Below are positions 34,724 through 44,390 of a stretch of 64,000 nucleotides of DNA, piece by piece (position 1 is the first letter of the stretch; the number at the start of each line of letters is the position of its first letter). The notes beneath the pieces are model-generated. The model did not search any database and was not told the origin of the DNA. It saw only the letters and a list, made by a program, of their open reading frames with translations. The stretch covers positions 1-64,000 of the forward strand of contig NZ_LSEF01000123.1 in the NCBI RefSeq assembly GCF_001641695.1. The letters are read 5' to 3'. This DNA comes from Bradyrhizobium neotropicale. GTDB lineage: Bacteria; Pseudomonadota; Alphaproteobacteria; Rhizobiales; Xanthobacteraceae. Position numbers and translations under genes: made by a program.

Positions 34724-36235
34724 ATGACCGCACATGTTCGTTCTTCTTCCGAGCTACCCGTAAGCGAGGCGACCCGGACTTTCCTCGCTGCCGAACACAA
34801 GATGACGATCGGCGGCCGCGACGTTGCCGCTGCCAGCGGCGCGACGATCCCGGTATACGACCCTGCCGCGGGCGGCACCATTGCCGCCGTGCCCGCGGGC
34901 GGCAAGGCCGAGGTCGATGCAGCCGTTCAAGAAGCGCGAAAGGCCCTGAGCGGCCCCTGGTCGAAGCTGCGGCCCACCGATCGCGAACGACTGTTGCTGA
35001 AGCTCGCCGATGCGCTCGAGGCAGACGGCACCCTTCTTGCCGAGCTCGAGACCGCCAACAACGGCCAGTCAATCGGGATCGCAAGAGCCATCGAGGTCGG
35101 CGCGTCCGCCGAACATCTACGCTACATGGCAGGATGGGCCACCAAAATTTATGGACAGACCCTCGACGTATCGATCGCGGTTCCCCCCGGGACGCGCTAC
35201 CGCGCCATGACCCGCAAGGAGCCGGTCGGCGTGGTCGGCGCCATCGTCCCCTGGAATTTCCCGCTGTCGATGGCGATCTGGAAGATCGCCCCCGCGCTCG
35301 CGGCCGGTTGCACCATCGTGCTGAAGCCCGCGGAGGAGACTCCGCTCACCGCGCTTCGGCTCGGCCAGATCATCCGCGAGGTCGGCTTTCCGGAAGGCGT
35401 GGTCAACGTCGTGACCGGGTACGGTCACGAAGCCGGCGCGGCGCTCGCATCGCATCCCGGCATCGACAAGGTCGCCTTTACCGGGTCGACCGAAGTCGGC
35501 AAGATCATCGGACGTGCTGCGGTCGACAACATGACCCGCTTCTCGCTCGAACTCGGCGGCAAGTCGCCGATGGTGATGTTCGATGACATGAATCCGGACC
35601 TGATCGGCACGGCCGCAGCGATCGGCGTCTATTTCAATCAGGGGCAGGTTTGCACCTGCGGCTCCCGCGTGCTGGTGCAGAAGAGCATCTACGACAAGGT
35701 GGCGGAGGCTTTCGTCGGCGTCGCCAACACTCTCAAGATCGGCTCCGGCTTCGATCTCGCCAACCAGATCAATCCTCTCGTATCGAAAAAGCAGCAATCG
35801 CGCGTTCTTGGCTTGATCGAGAAGGGCGTTTCGGAGGGTGCCCGCGTGGCGGCGGGCGGCGCAGCCACGGACGGCAATGGCTTCTTCGTCAAGCCGACCG
35901 TGATCCTCGGCGCCCAGCCCGACAATATTCTCGTACGCGAAGAGATCTTCGGACCTGTCGCTGCGCTGATGCCGTTCGACGACATGGACGACGCGATCCG
36001 CCAGGCGAACGACACCGTCTATGGGCTCTCGGCGTCGGTCTGGTCGCGGGATATCAACCGTTGCTTCTCCTTCGCCGACGCGGTCAAGGCAGGCACGGTC
36101 TGGGTCAACATGCACAACGTCGTCGACCCCAACATGCCCTTTGGCGGCTTCAAGCAATCAGGCATCGGTCGCGAACACGGCGCAACCGCCGTCGACAACT
36201 ATCTGGAGACGAAATCGATCTGCGTTGCGTTCTAG
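34724..36235 (+). CDS. NAD(P)-dependent aldehyde dehydrogenase (phenylacetaldehyde dehydrogenase-like)
   Basis: A 503-residue class-2 ALDH. Cofactor loop PVGVVGAIVPWNFPLSMAIW and KPAEETP; FTGSTEVGKII; general base Glu276 in SLELGGKSP; nucleophile Cys310 in NQGQVCTCGSRV; C-terminal PFGGFKQSGIGREHG. Similarity is to the phenylacetaldehyde/betaine aldehyde dehydrogenase group. GAGGACATACCC precedes the ATG at 34724. Directly downstream of the ThDP enzyme, it would oxidise the aldehyde produced there to the aryl-acetate that enters ring cleavage. Confidence 0.9.
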   Translation: MTAHVRSSSELPVSEATRTFLAAEHKMTIGGRDVAAASGATIPVYDPAAGGTIAAVPAGGKAEVDAAVQEARKALSGPWSKLRPTDRERLLLKLADALEADGTLLAELETANNGQSIGIARAIEVGASAEHLRYMAGWATKIYGQTLDVSIAVPPGTRYRAMTRKEPVGVVGAIVPWNFPLSMAIWKIAPALAAGCTIVLKPAEETPLTALRLGQIIREVGFPEGVVNVVTGYGHEAGAALASHPGIDKVAFTGSTEVGKIIGRAAVDNMTRFSLELGGKSPMVMFDDMNPDLIGTAAAIGVYFNQGQVCTCGSRVLVQKSIYDKVAEAFVGVANTLKIGSGFDLANQINPLVSKKQQSRVLGLIEKGVSEGARVAAGGAATDGNGFFVKPTVILGAQPDNILVREEIFGPVAALMPFDDMDDAIRQANDTVYGLSASVWSRDINRCFSFADAVKAGTVWVNMHNVVDPNMPFGGFKQSGIGREHGATAVDNYLETKSICVAF

Positions 36236-36276
36236 CTGCGCGACAACCGGCCGAGTGGATCAACAGCGAGGACGGC

Positions 36277-37818
36277 ATGCCTGACAAGTCTGCGAACAGT
36301 CTCGACGCCAATCAGGAACGAGCATCCGGTTACCTGGCGCGTTTCCAGGACAATACCGTTCCGCACCTCATTGCGGGCCAGCGGACGTTGTCGGTCTCGG
36401 GCGCCACGTTTGACACCATCGATCCCGTCACCAACGAAAAGCAATGCGCGGTCGCATCGGGCGATGCGGCCGATGTCGACAAAGCCTGTGATGCGGCTGC
36501 AAAAGCGTTCAGGACATGGCGTAGCGTCTCCGGCGCAAAGCGGCGCGAGATTCTCCACGCCATCGCGGACGCCATCGAAGCGCGATCCGACGAGATTGCG
36601 CTGGTGGAGAGTTCGGATACCGGTCAGCCTATCCGTTACATGGCAAAGGCCGCGCTACGCGGTGCGGAAAACTTTCGCTTCTATGCCGACCGTGCGCCGG
36701 GCGCAGCAGACGGTCTCTCGCTTCCCGATACTGATCACATCAACTACACGATGCGGCAGCCCATCGGTCCGGTCGGAGTCATCACGCCCTGGAATACGCC
36801 GTTCATGCTATCGACCTGGAAGATCGCGCCAGCGCTCGCAGCGGGCTGCACGGTCGTCCATAAACCAGCGGAGTGGAGCCCCCTTTCCGCGGTGATCCTC
36901 ACCGAGATCATGGATCAGGTCATTCAGGCTCACGATGGGCCCGCAGGGGTCGTCAATCTCGTGCATGGCATGGGCGAGAGCGCCGGCAAGAGCCTGACCG
37001 AACATCCCGAGATCAAGGCTGTGGCGTTCGTCGGAGAGACCACGACCGGCTCGCATATCATGCGGCAAGGAGCCGCTACGCTGAAGCGCGTTCATTTCGA
37101 ACTCGGCGGGAAGAATCCGGTCATTGTCTTCGACGATGCAGACCAGGACCGCGCACTCGATGCGGTTCTCTTCATGATCTACTCGCTCAACGGCGAGCGT
37201 TGCACGTCGTCCTCACGCGCGCTGGTGCAGGAGGGCATCTACAGGGAATTCGCGGCCATGGCGGCAAAGCGCGTTGCAAACCTGAAGGTTGGACATCCGC
37301 TCGACCCTGCGACCGAGATCGGCCCCCTCATACACCCGCGTCACACCGAAAAGGTCCTGAGCTATCCGGCTTTCGCTCGCGACGCGGGGGCAACGGTCGC
37401 CGTCGGCGGCGAGCGCGCACTCGGCGGCCAGGGTAATTATGTCCAACCGACCCTCTTCACCGGGGCCAGGAACGACATGCGGATTGCACAGGAGGAAATC
37501 TTCGGTCCGGTGCTGACGATGATCCCCTTCAAGGACGAAGCCGATGCCGTGCGGATCTCGAACGATGTGCGTTATGGCCTGACCGGCTACATCTGGACCC
37601 GCGACGTCGGTCGTGCACACCGCATCGCGCGAGACATCGACGCCGGCATGATCTGGGTGAACTCCGAGAATGTCCGCCATCTGCCGACGCCGTTCGGCGG
37701 CGTCAAGCAATCGGGCATCGGCCGCGATGGCGGCGACTATTCCTTCGACTTCTACATGGAAACCAAGAACATCGCGATCGCTTATGACGGTCACAAGATC
37801 CCGCGCATCGGGCTCTGA
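36277..37818 (+). CDS. hpaE: 5-carboxymethyl-2-hydroxymuconate semialdehyde dehydrogenase
   Basis: A 513-residue ALDH of the HpaE group. It oxidises the semialdehyde made by HpaD. General base Glu275 (HFELGGKNP), nucleophile Cys309 (NGERCTSSSRALVQEGIYRE), cofactor loop GPVGVITPWNTPFMLSTWKI, and the C-terminal NVRHLPTPFGGVKQSGIGRD with SFDFYMETKNIAIAYDGHKI-PRIG ending, characteristic of HpaE. The extra N-terminal 25 residues are ordinary for the group. It sits immediately before hpaD, with 22 bases between. Confidence 0.9.
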   Translation: MPDKSANSLDANQERASGYLARFQDNTVPHLIAGQRTLSVSGATFDTIDPVTNEKQCAVASGDAADVDKACDAAAKAFRTWRSVSGAKRREILHAIADAIEARSDEIALVESSDTGQPIRYMAKAALRGAENFRFYADRAPGAADGLSLPDTDHINYTMRQPIGPVGVITPWNTPFMLSTWKIAPALAAGCTVVHKPAEWSPLSAVILTEIMDQVIQAHDGPAGVVNLVHGMGESAGKSLTEHPEIKAVAFVGETTTGSHIMRQGAATLKRVHFELGGKNPVIVFDDADQDRALDAVLFMIYSLNGERCTSSSRALVQEGIYREFAAMAAKRVANLKVGHPLDPATEIGPLIHPRHTEKVLSYPAFARDAGATVAVGGERALGGQGNYVQPTLFTGARNDMRIAQEEIFGPVLTMIPFKDEADAVRISNDVRYGLTGYIWTRDVGRAHRIARDIDAGMIWVNSENVRHLPTPFGGVKQSGIGRDGGDYSFDFYMETKNIAIAYDGHKIPRIGL

Positions 37819-37840
37819 CCCAGAACTTCGGAGCAAAGAC

Positions 37841-38821
37841 ATGTCGATTCCCGCCAGTGTTCTGTATCCACCGTTCAACATTGTCCGGCTGAGCCACATC
37901 GTGCTGACCGTCACGGATATCAAGGTCTCCCGCGCCTTCTATGCCGATGTGCTGGGCCTGCAAGTGACCGCGGAGGATGACAAGAGAGTCTATCTGCGCG
38001 CGCTCGAAGAGCGAGGACACCATTGCATCGTCCTCGAGCAGGGTGACCATGGCGTTGCCAATGAACTCGGTTTCAAGGTCTTCGACGAGGAGCATCTCGA
38101 TCGGGCGGCAAAGCATTTCGAGACGCAAGGCCTGCCGGTGCAGTGGGTGGATGCCCCGCATCAGGGACGTACCTTCCGTACCCGCGATCCGCTGGGTATC
38201 CCGCTCGAGTTCTACGCCCGGATGGACCGGCTTCCGCCGATCCACCAGAAGTACGCGCTCTACAAGGGCGTCAAGCCGCTTCGCATCGATCACTTCAACT
38301 GCTTCTCGCCGGACGTGCGGGCCTCCGTCGCGTTCTGCAATTCGCTCGGCTTCAGGGTCACAGAATACACCGATACCGAAGACGGGTCGGAACTCTGGGC
38401 CGCCTGGATGCATCGCAAGGGCGGCGTGCACGATATCGCCTTCACAAACGGCCTCGGTCCCCGCCTTCACCACGTCGCCTTCTGGGTGCCGACGCCGCTC
38501 AACATCATCGACCTGCTCGATTTGATGTCGACAACGGGCTACGTCGGCAACATCGAACGAGGCCCGGGCCGCCACGGCATCTCCAATGCCTTCTTTCTTT
38601 ACATCCGCGACCCGGACGGACATCGCATCGAAATCTATTGCTCCGATTACCAGACCGTGGACCCCGACCTTGAGCCGATCCGCTGGGATCTGAAGGACCC
38701 GCAACGTCAGACCTTGTGGGGCGCACCGGCGCCGCGATCCTGGTTCGAAGAAGGCTCGAACTTCAGAGGTACCGAATTGCGCGTCTCCAAGCTGAAATCG
38801 ACCCCGATCGTCGCACCGTAG
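37841..38821 (+). CDS. hpaD: Homoprotocatechuate (3,4-dihydroxyphenylacetate) 2,3-dioxygenase
   Basis: A 326-residue type I extradiol dioxygenase with two vicinal-oxygen-chelate modules. Metal ligands by alignment with HPCD/MndD enzymes: His151 (RIDHFNCFSPDV), His210 or His211 (LHHVAFWVPTP) and Glu264 (HRIEIYCSDY). The N-terminal module begins LSHIVLTVTDIKVSRAFYAD. It opens the ring of homoprotocatechuate next to the hydroxyls to 5-carboxymethyl-2-hydroxymuconate semialdehyde. The C-terminal tail (WGAPAPRSWFEEGSNF) is also typical of HPCD. Co-operonic with hpaE upstream and the hpaG-like gene downstream. Confidence 0.93.
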   Translation: MSIPASVLYPPFNIVRLSHIVLTVTDIKVSRAFYADVLGLQVTAEDDKRVYLRALEERGHHCIVLEQGDHGVANELGFKVFDEEHLDRAAKHFETQGLPVQWVDAPHQGRTFRTRDPLGIPLEFYARMDRLPPIHQKYALYKGVKPLRIDHFNCFSPDVRASVAFCNSLGFRVTEYTDTEDGSELWAAWMHRKGGVHDIAFTNGLGPRLHHVAFWVPTPLNIIDLLDLMSTTGYVGNIERGPGRHGISNAFFLYIRDPDGHRIEIYCSDYQTVDPDLEPIRWDLKDPQRQTLWGAPAPRSWFEEGSNFRGTELRVSKLKSTPIVAP

Positions 38822-38847
38822 CTTTGAGCCAGTCAGGGGGCAGCACG

Positions 38848-39726
38848 ATGAGCCAACCGAAGCTTTGCACGTTTTTCGCCGAGGGCAAGGTGCGCTACGG
38901 TCTTGTCCGTCCTGGCGGCGTCGTCGATCTCAGCGCTCGCCTTGATGCCCGCTGGCGCGGTCTGAAGGAGGCGATCGCAGACACGGTCCTGAACCAATTC
39001 GTGGAAGCGGGCGGGCGTCTACCCATTGATTTCTCGGATGGCGAATTCCGCTTCCTTCCCCCGATCCAGGCCCCGGAAAAGATCATTTGTGTCGGCGTCA
39101 ACTATCCGGATCGAAACGAGGAGTACAGGGACGGCCAGGCGGCTCCCGGCAACCCTTCGCTGTTCGTCCGCTTCCTGCGCTCCTTCGTCGGGCATGACGT
39201 CCCGCTGACCCGCCCAAACGCTTCGCATCAGTTCGACTACGAAGGCGAAATCGTCTTCGTCATCGGCAAGCCGGGACGCCACATCCCCGAATCCGACGCG
39301 CTGGGACACATTTCCGCGCTTTCGATCGCCAATGAGGGAACGATCCGGGATTGGGTTCGGCATGCCAAATTCAACGTGACCCAAGGCAAGACTTTCGACG
39401 GCACCGGGTCCATTGGACCCTGGATCGTCCCGTACACTTCGGAGGATCAACTTGCCGACGTCAGGCTCACCACGCGCGTCAACGGTGAAGTCCGCCAGGA
39501 CGATCGCACCAGCCGGATGATCTTCAGCTTCCGGAAACTGATCAGCTACATCTCGACCTTTACGACCCTGGTTCCTGGCGACGTCATATTGTCTGGCACC
39601 CCGACCGGCGCGGGTGCGCGATTCGACCCGCCGCGTTGGCTCGTGCCGGGCGACATTGTCGAGGTCGAGGCCGAGGGAATCGGTACGCTCCGGAACGGCA
39701 TTGTCGATGAACTCAATCAGCCGTAG
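38848..39726 (+). CDS. hpaG: FAH-family decarboxylase/isomerase (HpaG-like)
   Basis: A 292-residue fumarylacetoacetate-hydrolase-fold protein. KIICVGVNYPDRNEEYRDGQ, FDYEGEIVFVIGKPGRHIPE with the metal Glu pair, FNVTQGKTFDGTGSIGPWIV and FTTLVPGDVILSGTPTGAGA are family landmarks. In the homoprotocatechuate route HpaG decarboxylates 5-oxo-pent-3-ene-1,2,5-tricarboxylate and isomerises the product. E. coli HpaG is a tandem duplication (about 430 residues); this is a single-module version, as in many soil bacteria. It is the last gene of the operon. The hpaF, hpaH and hpaI steps are not in the window. Confidence 0.8.
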   Translation: MSQPKLCTFFAEGKVRYGLVRPGGVVDLSARLDARWRGLKEAIADTVLNQFVEAGGRLPIDFSDGEFRFLPPIQAPEKIICVGVNYPDRNEEYRDGQAAPGNPSLFVRFLRSFVGHDVPLTRPNASHQFDYEGEIVFVIGKPGRHIPESDALGHISALSIANEGTIRDWVRHAKFNVTQGKTFDGTGSIGPWIVPYTSEDQLADVRLTTRVNGEVRQDDRTSRMIFSFRKLISYISTFTTLVPGDVILSGTPTGAGARFDPPRWLVPGDIVEVEAEGIGTLRNGIVDELNQP

Positions 39727-39746
39727 ATCGTGTCTATGGCACGATC
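39726..39746. terminator. Possible weak terminator after the hpa operon
   Basis: GATCGTG (39726-39732) is perfectly inverted as CACGATC (39740-39746) around a 7-base loop, immediately after the hpaG-like stop. The following CATCCGTTTTCACC is only weakly T-rich. It lies between convergent genes, so it could serve either strand. Confidence 0.35.
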
Positions 39747-39787
39747 CATCCGTTTTCACCGATTTGGATCGGCTGATGCTCGCCCCC

Positions 39788-41871
39788 TCACGCCGTCCTC
39801 AGATCCCCGACAAACCGATCCACGTCGCTGCGAAGATCGCTTGAGAGTCTTGCCAGCATCTCAGCCGCATCCAGGACTTCACCGGCAGCCAATCCCGTGT
39901 CGGCCGCCGCTTCCGATACGCTTGCGATATGACGCGAAACCTCCGTCGTACCCTCGGACGCCTGCTGGACGTTGCGCGCAATCTCCCGGTGGCGGCCCCC
40001 TGCTCCTCGACCGCCGCGGCGATGGCTGCGGCGATCTGGCTTACCCGCTGAATCGTCTCGCTGATCGACTGGATCGCTCGGACCGCTGAACCGGTCGCAT
40101 CCTGAATCGACGAGACCTGGCCGGTTATTTCGTTCGTCGCATCCGCGGTTTGGCTGGCGAGATTCTTCACTTCGAGCGCGACCACGGCAAACCCTTTTCC
40201 GGTTTCACCTGCCTTCGCTGCCTCGATCGTCGCATTGAGTGCCAACAGGTTGGTTTGCTTGGCGATCCCACTGATCAGCTCCACCACATCCCCGATTCTT
40301 TGTGCCGCGTCGGAGAGCGCCTTAACCTCACGATTGGTCAGCTCGGCCTGCTCAGCTGCCGCACTGGCTGTTGCCGACGACTCCGTCACCTGCCTGTTGA
40401 TCTCGCTGATCGACGCCGAAAGCTGCTCCGTTGCAGCCGCAACCGTCTGCACGTTGGCCGATGCCTCCTGGGACACGTTGGCGACTGCAACCGCCCTCGA
40501 ACGTCCCTCCTCCGCAGTCGCCGACATCGATCGCGCCGTAGAATTCAGCTCATTCGAAGCCGAGGCAAGCGTGTGCAGCGATTCGGTAACGGTGCTCTCG
40601 AATTTCTCGATCAATCTTTCCACCGCAATCTGCCGACGCTCCTTTCCTTGCTGCTCCGCTTCCCTCTCCCGGGCAAGCCGGTCTCCTTCGATCATGCTGT
40701 CTCTGAACACGGTGACAGCGCGCGTCATCTCGCCAACCTCGTCGCCTCGATCCAGGCCGCGAGCTGGACGCCGTAATCTCGTTTTGCGAGACCACGCATC
40801 GCCAGGGCAAGATTGCGAAGCGGACCGGTAACCCGGAACTGAACCAGAGCGAAGCCGAACGCTGCGACGGCGACCGCCAACAGCATCATTCCCGCATCGG
40901 CGACGAGCCCCCACCTCGCCAAACTCATCTGTCGCTCGGCACGGGAAACCATTTCAGCCAATGCGACCGTGGTCACGTCGGAGCGCAGATCCTGGAGCGC
41001 CGATTCCAGCTTGGCTAGATCGGCATACTTCACCTTGATCGGTTGCCCATTGTTCAGGGAATTGATGTAGTCCTTGTGCTGCTCAGCCATCGCAATCGCG
41101 TCAGGCCGTTTCCATCTTGCGATTGAATCGACGATCGCCGGCGGCGCGTCGGATCGGGATGCAGCTTCCAGCACATCGTTCCAGGCACGATCGGCTCGAC
41201 CGACGTCTTCCGCTGCGCCGACGATCTCGGTAACCGTCCACGGCTTTTCGGACGATGCCGCCGCCCCCATACGAATGATGACCTGCCCCGCCGCGTCGCG
41301 AGCCGCCCAGGCCGATCGCTTCATGCCGAGCAGATAATCGAGAACGGGATCGATGAGCCTGATACTTCCCTCGATCTCGTCGGTCAATTGGATAAGAGTA
41401 TCGAGATAGGCCTGCGTCATTTGCGGGAATTGCTGCGCGAACGCCATCTCGCGCGAAGACTTTGGTTGGTGGATCGCAACGTCAGCTTTAGAGCGAAGCG
41501 TCGCCAGCGTTGCATGCGCAGCAAGCACCGCGCTCATCCGGGCGGTCAATCCGGGTTCTGAACTCCCGGCGAAGAGATCCTGCACTCTTTGATAGGCCGC
41601 TTCCGAGACCTCCCGATTGCTTGCGGCCCGCTTGTCCGCGGAAGCATCGGCCGTCCCTTCGGCGGCCAGCGCGGCCAGAATCGTCCCTCGCTCGCGGCGA
41701 AAACTCGAGACTGTCGCAAGCAGCTCCTCACTGACCGCCACCAGGCGCCCAACCCGCTGGGCGGAGTTGTTTCGGTCTAGGGCACCGCGAACCTCCATGG
41801 CGAGCTTGCCAATCAAAATGATCCCCAAAACGCTGATGACCAGACCAAGTATCGAGCGGTTTCGCGAGCAT
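39788..41871 (-). pseudogene. Methyl-accepting chemotaxis protein, multiply frameshifted
   Basis: A chemoreceptor with one N-terminal transmembrane helix (SILGLVISVLGIILIGKLAM), a large helical sensor region, a second helix near WGLVADAGMMLLAVAVAAFG, and a signalling domain with the conserved hairpin (GIAKQTNLLALNATIEAAKA, GETGKGFAVVALEVKNLASQ). The frame breaks near 40764 (within or after the post-helix linker) and near 39988 (EEQGAATRE), each needing one added base; corrected, the end is LAAGEVLDAAEMLARLSSDL followed by a TGA at 39788-39790. A third break near 41858 is suggested because the best start (ATG at 41869-41871 after AGGGG, MLAK) is out of frame with the first helix. Unless these are sequencing errors the receptor is dead. 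Confidence 0.8.
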
Positions 41872-42025
41872 GTTGCCCCTGATTGCGAGAGTGACCGACC
41901 CACGCCAACGTGCACGAGGTTCTGGTTAGCGACGTGTTTCAGACCCAGGTATGAGCGAGCGAGAGCCCCACGCGCCGTTGGCTCCGGCGAGACCACCCGA
42001 CCGATGCGATGCGGGTGTGGCTCTT

Positions 42026-43264
42026 CTAGGCGGCACCGCGCGTATCCGCCTGATCCGACGTTACCGGCGCAAGGACGCCTGAGGCGCGCAGAGTTACAAT
42101 CTCGTCGTCTGAGTAGCCCGCTGCATGCAAGACCTCGTCAGTGTGCTCGCCGACGCGCGGCGGCTGGCGCTCGAGGCCCAATCTCGCGCGCTGGTCGCCA
42201 AACTCCACCGGAAGCGACGGAATCCCGACCTTGGGACCGCCGCCAAAGCCTGAAATCGCGGTTGCAAGCAATCCGCCATAGGCCAGCAGATGGGGATCGG
42301 TGGAGAGTTCGTCCGGCCTTCCGACTCGCGAATAGGCAACTCGTGCGGCCTCGCATTTCTCAAGAATTTCGGCGAGCGAAAGCTTCGCCAATCGCTGCTC
42401 GAGCTCGGGCAACATCCAGTCACGCGCATCGCAGCGTTTGGCGTTGCTCGAGAGCCGCTCGTCATCCCGCCATTCACCGAGAGCGAACTGATCGCAGAAG
42501 CGCTGCCAATGCCCGTCCGAGGTGCAGCCGATGAAGACCTGTCCTCCGTCGCTCGACGTGAAGACGTCATAGACGCCCCAGGCGTTCTTCCGCGCCGGCA
42601 TCGGCGGCATCGGCCCACCGATCACCGCGCTTCCGACGATCACGGCGCCGAGCATGAAGGTCGCGCTCTCGAAAAGCGAACTCGAGACTTTTTGGCCCTC
42701 ACCCGTGCGGTCCCGCTCGTGAAGCGCCGACAGCGCCGCCACGACGCCGAACACGCCACCGAGAATGTCGATGACCGGAGCCCCCGCCCGGAGCGGTCGT
42801 CCCGGCGGGCCGGTCATGTACGCCAGCCCCGACTGCATCTGCACGACTTCGTCAAGCGCACCACGGTTCTCGTAAGGGCCTTTCAGGAAGCCCTTCATCG
42901 AAAGATAGACGAGACGCGGATTGATCCTCCGCAGATCCTCCCATCCGCATTTCAGCCGTTCGATGGTGCCAGGCCCGAAATTCTCGAGGACGATATCGGC
43001 GTCCTTGACGAGGCGGTGCACGATGGCCTGTCCTTCGGCACGCTTCAGGTCGACCGCGATCGAGCGCTTGTTGCGATTGTATGTCGCGAAAAACCCCGCC
43101 GCGAATCCCGGGAGCCTCCTCGTCGGATCACCGTCCACGGATTCGATCTTGACGACATCTGCACCCAGATCGGCAAACAGGACGCCCGCGCACGGCCCCA
43201 TGATGGTGTGGCCGAAATCCAGCACCTTGAGGCCAGCCAGCGGTTTCGGCGAGTCCGTCGTCAT
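42026..43264 (-). CDS. CaiB/BaiF family (class III) CoA-transferase, copy 2
   Basis: A 412-residue paralog of the protein at 24824, with the same blocks: LDFGHTIMGPCAGVLFADLG, NKRSIAVDLKRAEGQAIVHR, RGALDEVVQMQSGLAYMTGP with the conserved nucleophile Asp, GPPGRPLRAGAPVIDILGGV and GEGQKVSSSLFESATFML. The ATG at 43262-43264 overlaps the lyase TGA (ATGA), so it is translationally coupled to the HMG-lyase-like gene upstream. It would activate an organic acid with CoA for cleavage by that lyase. Substrate unknown. Confidence 0.92.
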   Translation of the reverse strand: MTTDSPKPLAGLKVLDFGHTIMGPCAGVLFADLGADVVKIESVDGDPTRRLPGFAAGFFATYNRNKRSIAVDLKRAEGQAIVHRLVKDADIVLENFGPGTIERLKCGWEDLRRINPRLVYLSMKGFLKGPYENRGALDEVVQMQSGLAYMTGPPGRPLRAGAPVIDILGGVFGVVAALSALHERDRTGEGQKVSSSLFESATFMLGAVIVGSAVIGGPMPPMPARKNAWGVYDVFTSSDGGQVFIGCTSDGHWQRFCDQFALGEWRDDERLSSNAKRCDARDWMLPELEQRLAKLSLAEILEKCEAARVAYSRVGRPDELSTDPHLLAYGGLLATAISGFGGGPKVGIPSLPVEFGDQRARLGLERQPPRVGEHTDEVLHAAGYSDDEIVTLRASGVLAPVTSDQADTRGAA

Positions 43265-44217
43265 GCGGCGTTCCTTCTGAATGTGGCAAGAGTACCTGAA
43301 CGGAGGGCCGCGCTCGGCAGGCTGTGTCCGACAATCCGCTCCGCCAACCGGGCGACCTCGATGAGGGCTTCCAGATCGAGCCCCGTCGAGATTCCCATCT
43401 CCTCGCAAAGCAGCGCGAGTTCTTCGGTGGCGATATTCCCGGGCGCTCCGGGCTGGCCGGCGAACGGACACCCGCCCAGGCCGCCCACGGCGGCATCGAA
43501 GCTGGTCACTCCGAGACGCAGCCCCTCATAGGCGCAGGCAATTCCCTGCCCGCGCGTGTCGTGAAGGTGCAGCGCGATCTTCAGTTCCGGCCAGCGGTCG
43601 CGAACCGCCCCGATCGCCGAGGCAACACGCCTGGGCGTCGCCCAACCCATCGAATCCGCGAGCGTAACGTCGTTGACCTCAATGCCGGCGTCGCGCGCGA
43701 TTGCAAGCGCATCGGCGACCGTCTCGACGACCTTCGCCGTGGAGATATCGCCGGCGAAGTTGCATCCGAATGCCGCCATCACGATGATCTTGCCGATCGG
43801 CAGACCGGCATCGCGATGGACCTGCACATATCTGGTCATGGCCTCGATCTGGCCGGCGCGGTCGCGGTTGAGGTTCCTGATTGCAAAGGGCTCGGATGCG
43901 CTCAGCGAAATGAACCCCGCGAGGGTCAGCTTGTCCTTGAAGGCAAGCGCCCGACGTAGTCCGGCCTCGTTGAACCACACGGCCGAATATTCGATGCCTT
44001 CGCGCGACACGAAGCCGGCGAAGACCTCCTCCGCATCCGCCCAGCCGGGCACATGCTTGGCATTGACGAAGGATCCCACCTGGATGTGGGCGAGGCCACA
44101 TCCAGAGAGTGCATCGACGAGGGCGATCTTGTCAGCCGTCCTGATCGGCCCCTTCTCGATCTGAAACCCTTCGCGCGGCCCTTCTTCACTGATGATGACG
44201 CGCTTTGGCAGATCCAT
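43261..44217 (-). CDS. Hydroxymethylglutaryl-CoA lyase-like protein, copy 2
   Basis: A 318-residue paralog of the protein at 26016. IISEEGPREGFQIEKGPIRT, HIQVGSFVNAKHVPGWADAE, AAFGCNFAGDISTAKVVETV, LADSMGWATPRRVASAIGAV, ALHLHDTRGQGIACAYEGLR and VGGLGGCPFAGQPGAPGNIA mark the same DRE-TIM lyase subfamily. The ATG at 44217 follows CGGGAGAC. It heads a minus-strand pair with CaiB copy 2 and is divergent from an MFS gene that is itself a paralog of the MFS in the first module. Confidence 0.9.
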   Translation of the reverse strand: MDLPKRVIISEEGPREGFQIEKGPIRTADKIALVDALSGCGLAHIQVGSFVNAKHVPGWADAEEVFAGFVSREGIEYSAVWFNEAGLRRALAFKDKLTLAGFISLSASEPFAIRNLNRDRAGQIEAMTRYVQVHRDAGLPIGKIIVMAAFGCNFAGDISTAKVVETVADALAIARDAGIEVNDVTLADSMGWATPRRVASAIGAVRDRWPELKIALHLHDTRGQGIACAYEGLRLGVTSFDAAVGGLGGCPFAGQPGAPGNIATEELALLCEEMGISTGLDLEALIEVARLAERIVGHSLPSAALRSGTLATFRRNAA

Positions 44218-44390
44218 AGGCCGTTGTCTCCCGAGCGTATTTGTTGATGATCAAACGTGGATGCCCCGCGTTCCCCTGACAATTACAATTTGGAGATTGG
44301 CTCGTTCTAGGAATCAGATGCCGGCTGCGTGGACCGCAACCGGAAGCCGCGCCCGTCCATCCGCCCAAGCATCTGGTTTTTAGAAGGCGC

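Noticed and set aside
32246..34735. Minus-strand open frame of 829 codons
   Set aside because: It lies antisense to the MFS and ThDP genes, both of which carry complete family motifs; the long frame is a result of high GC.
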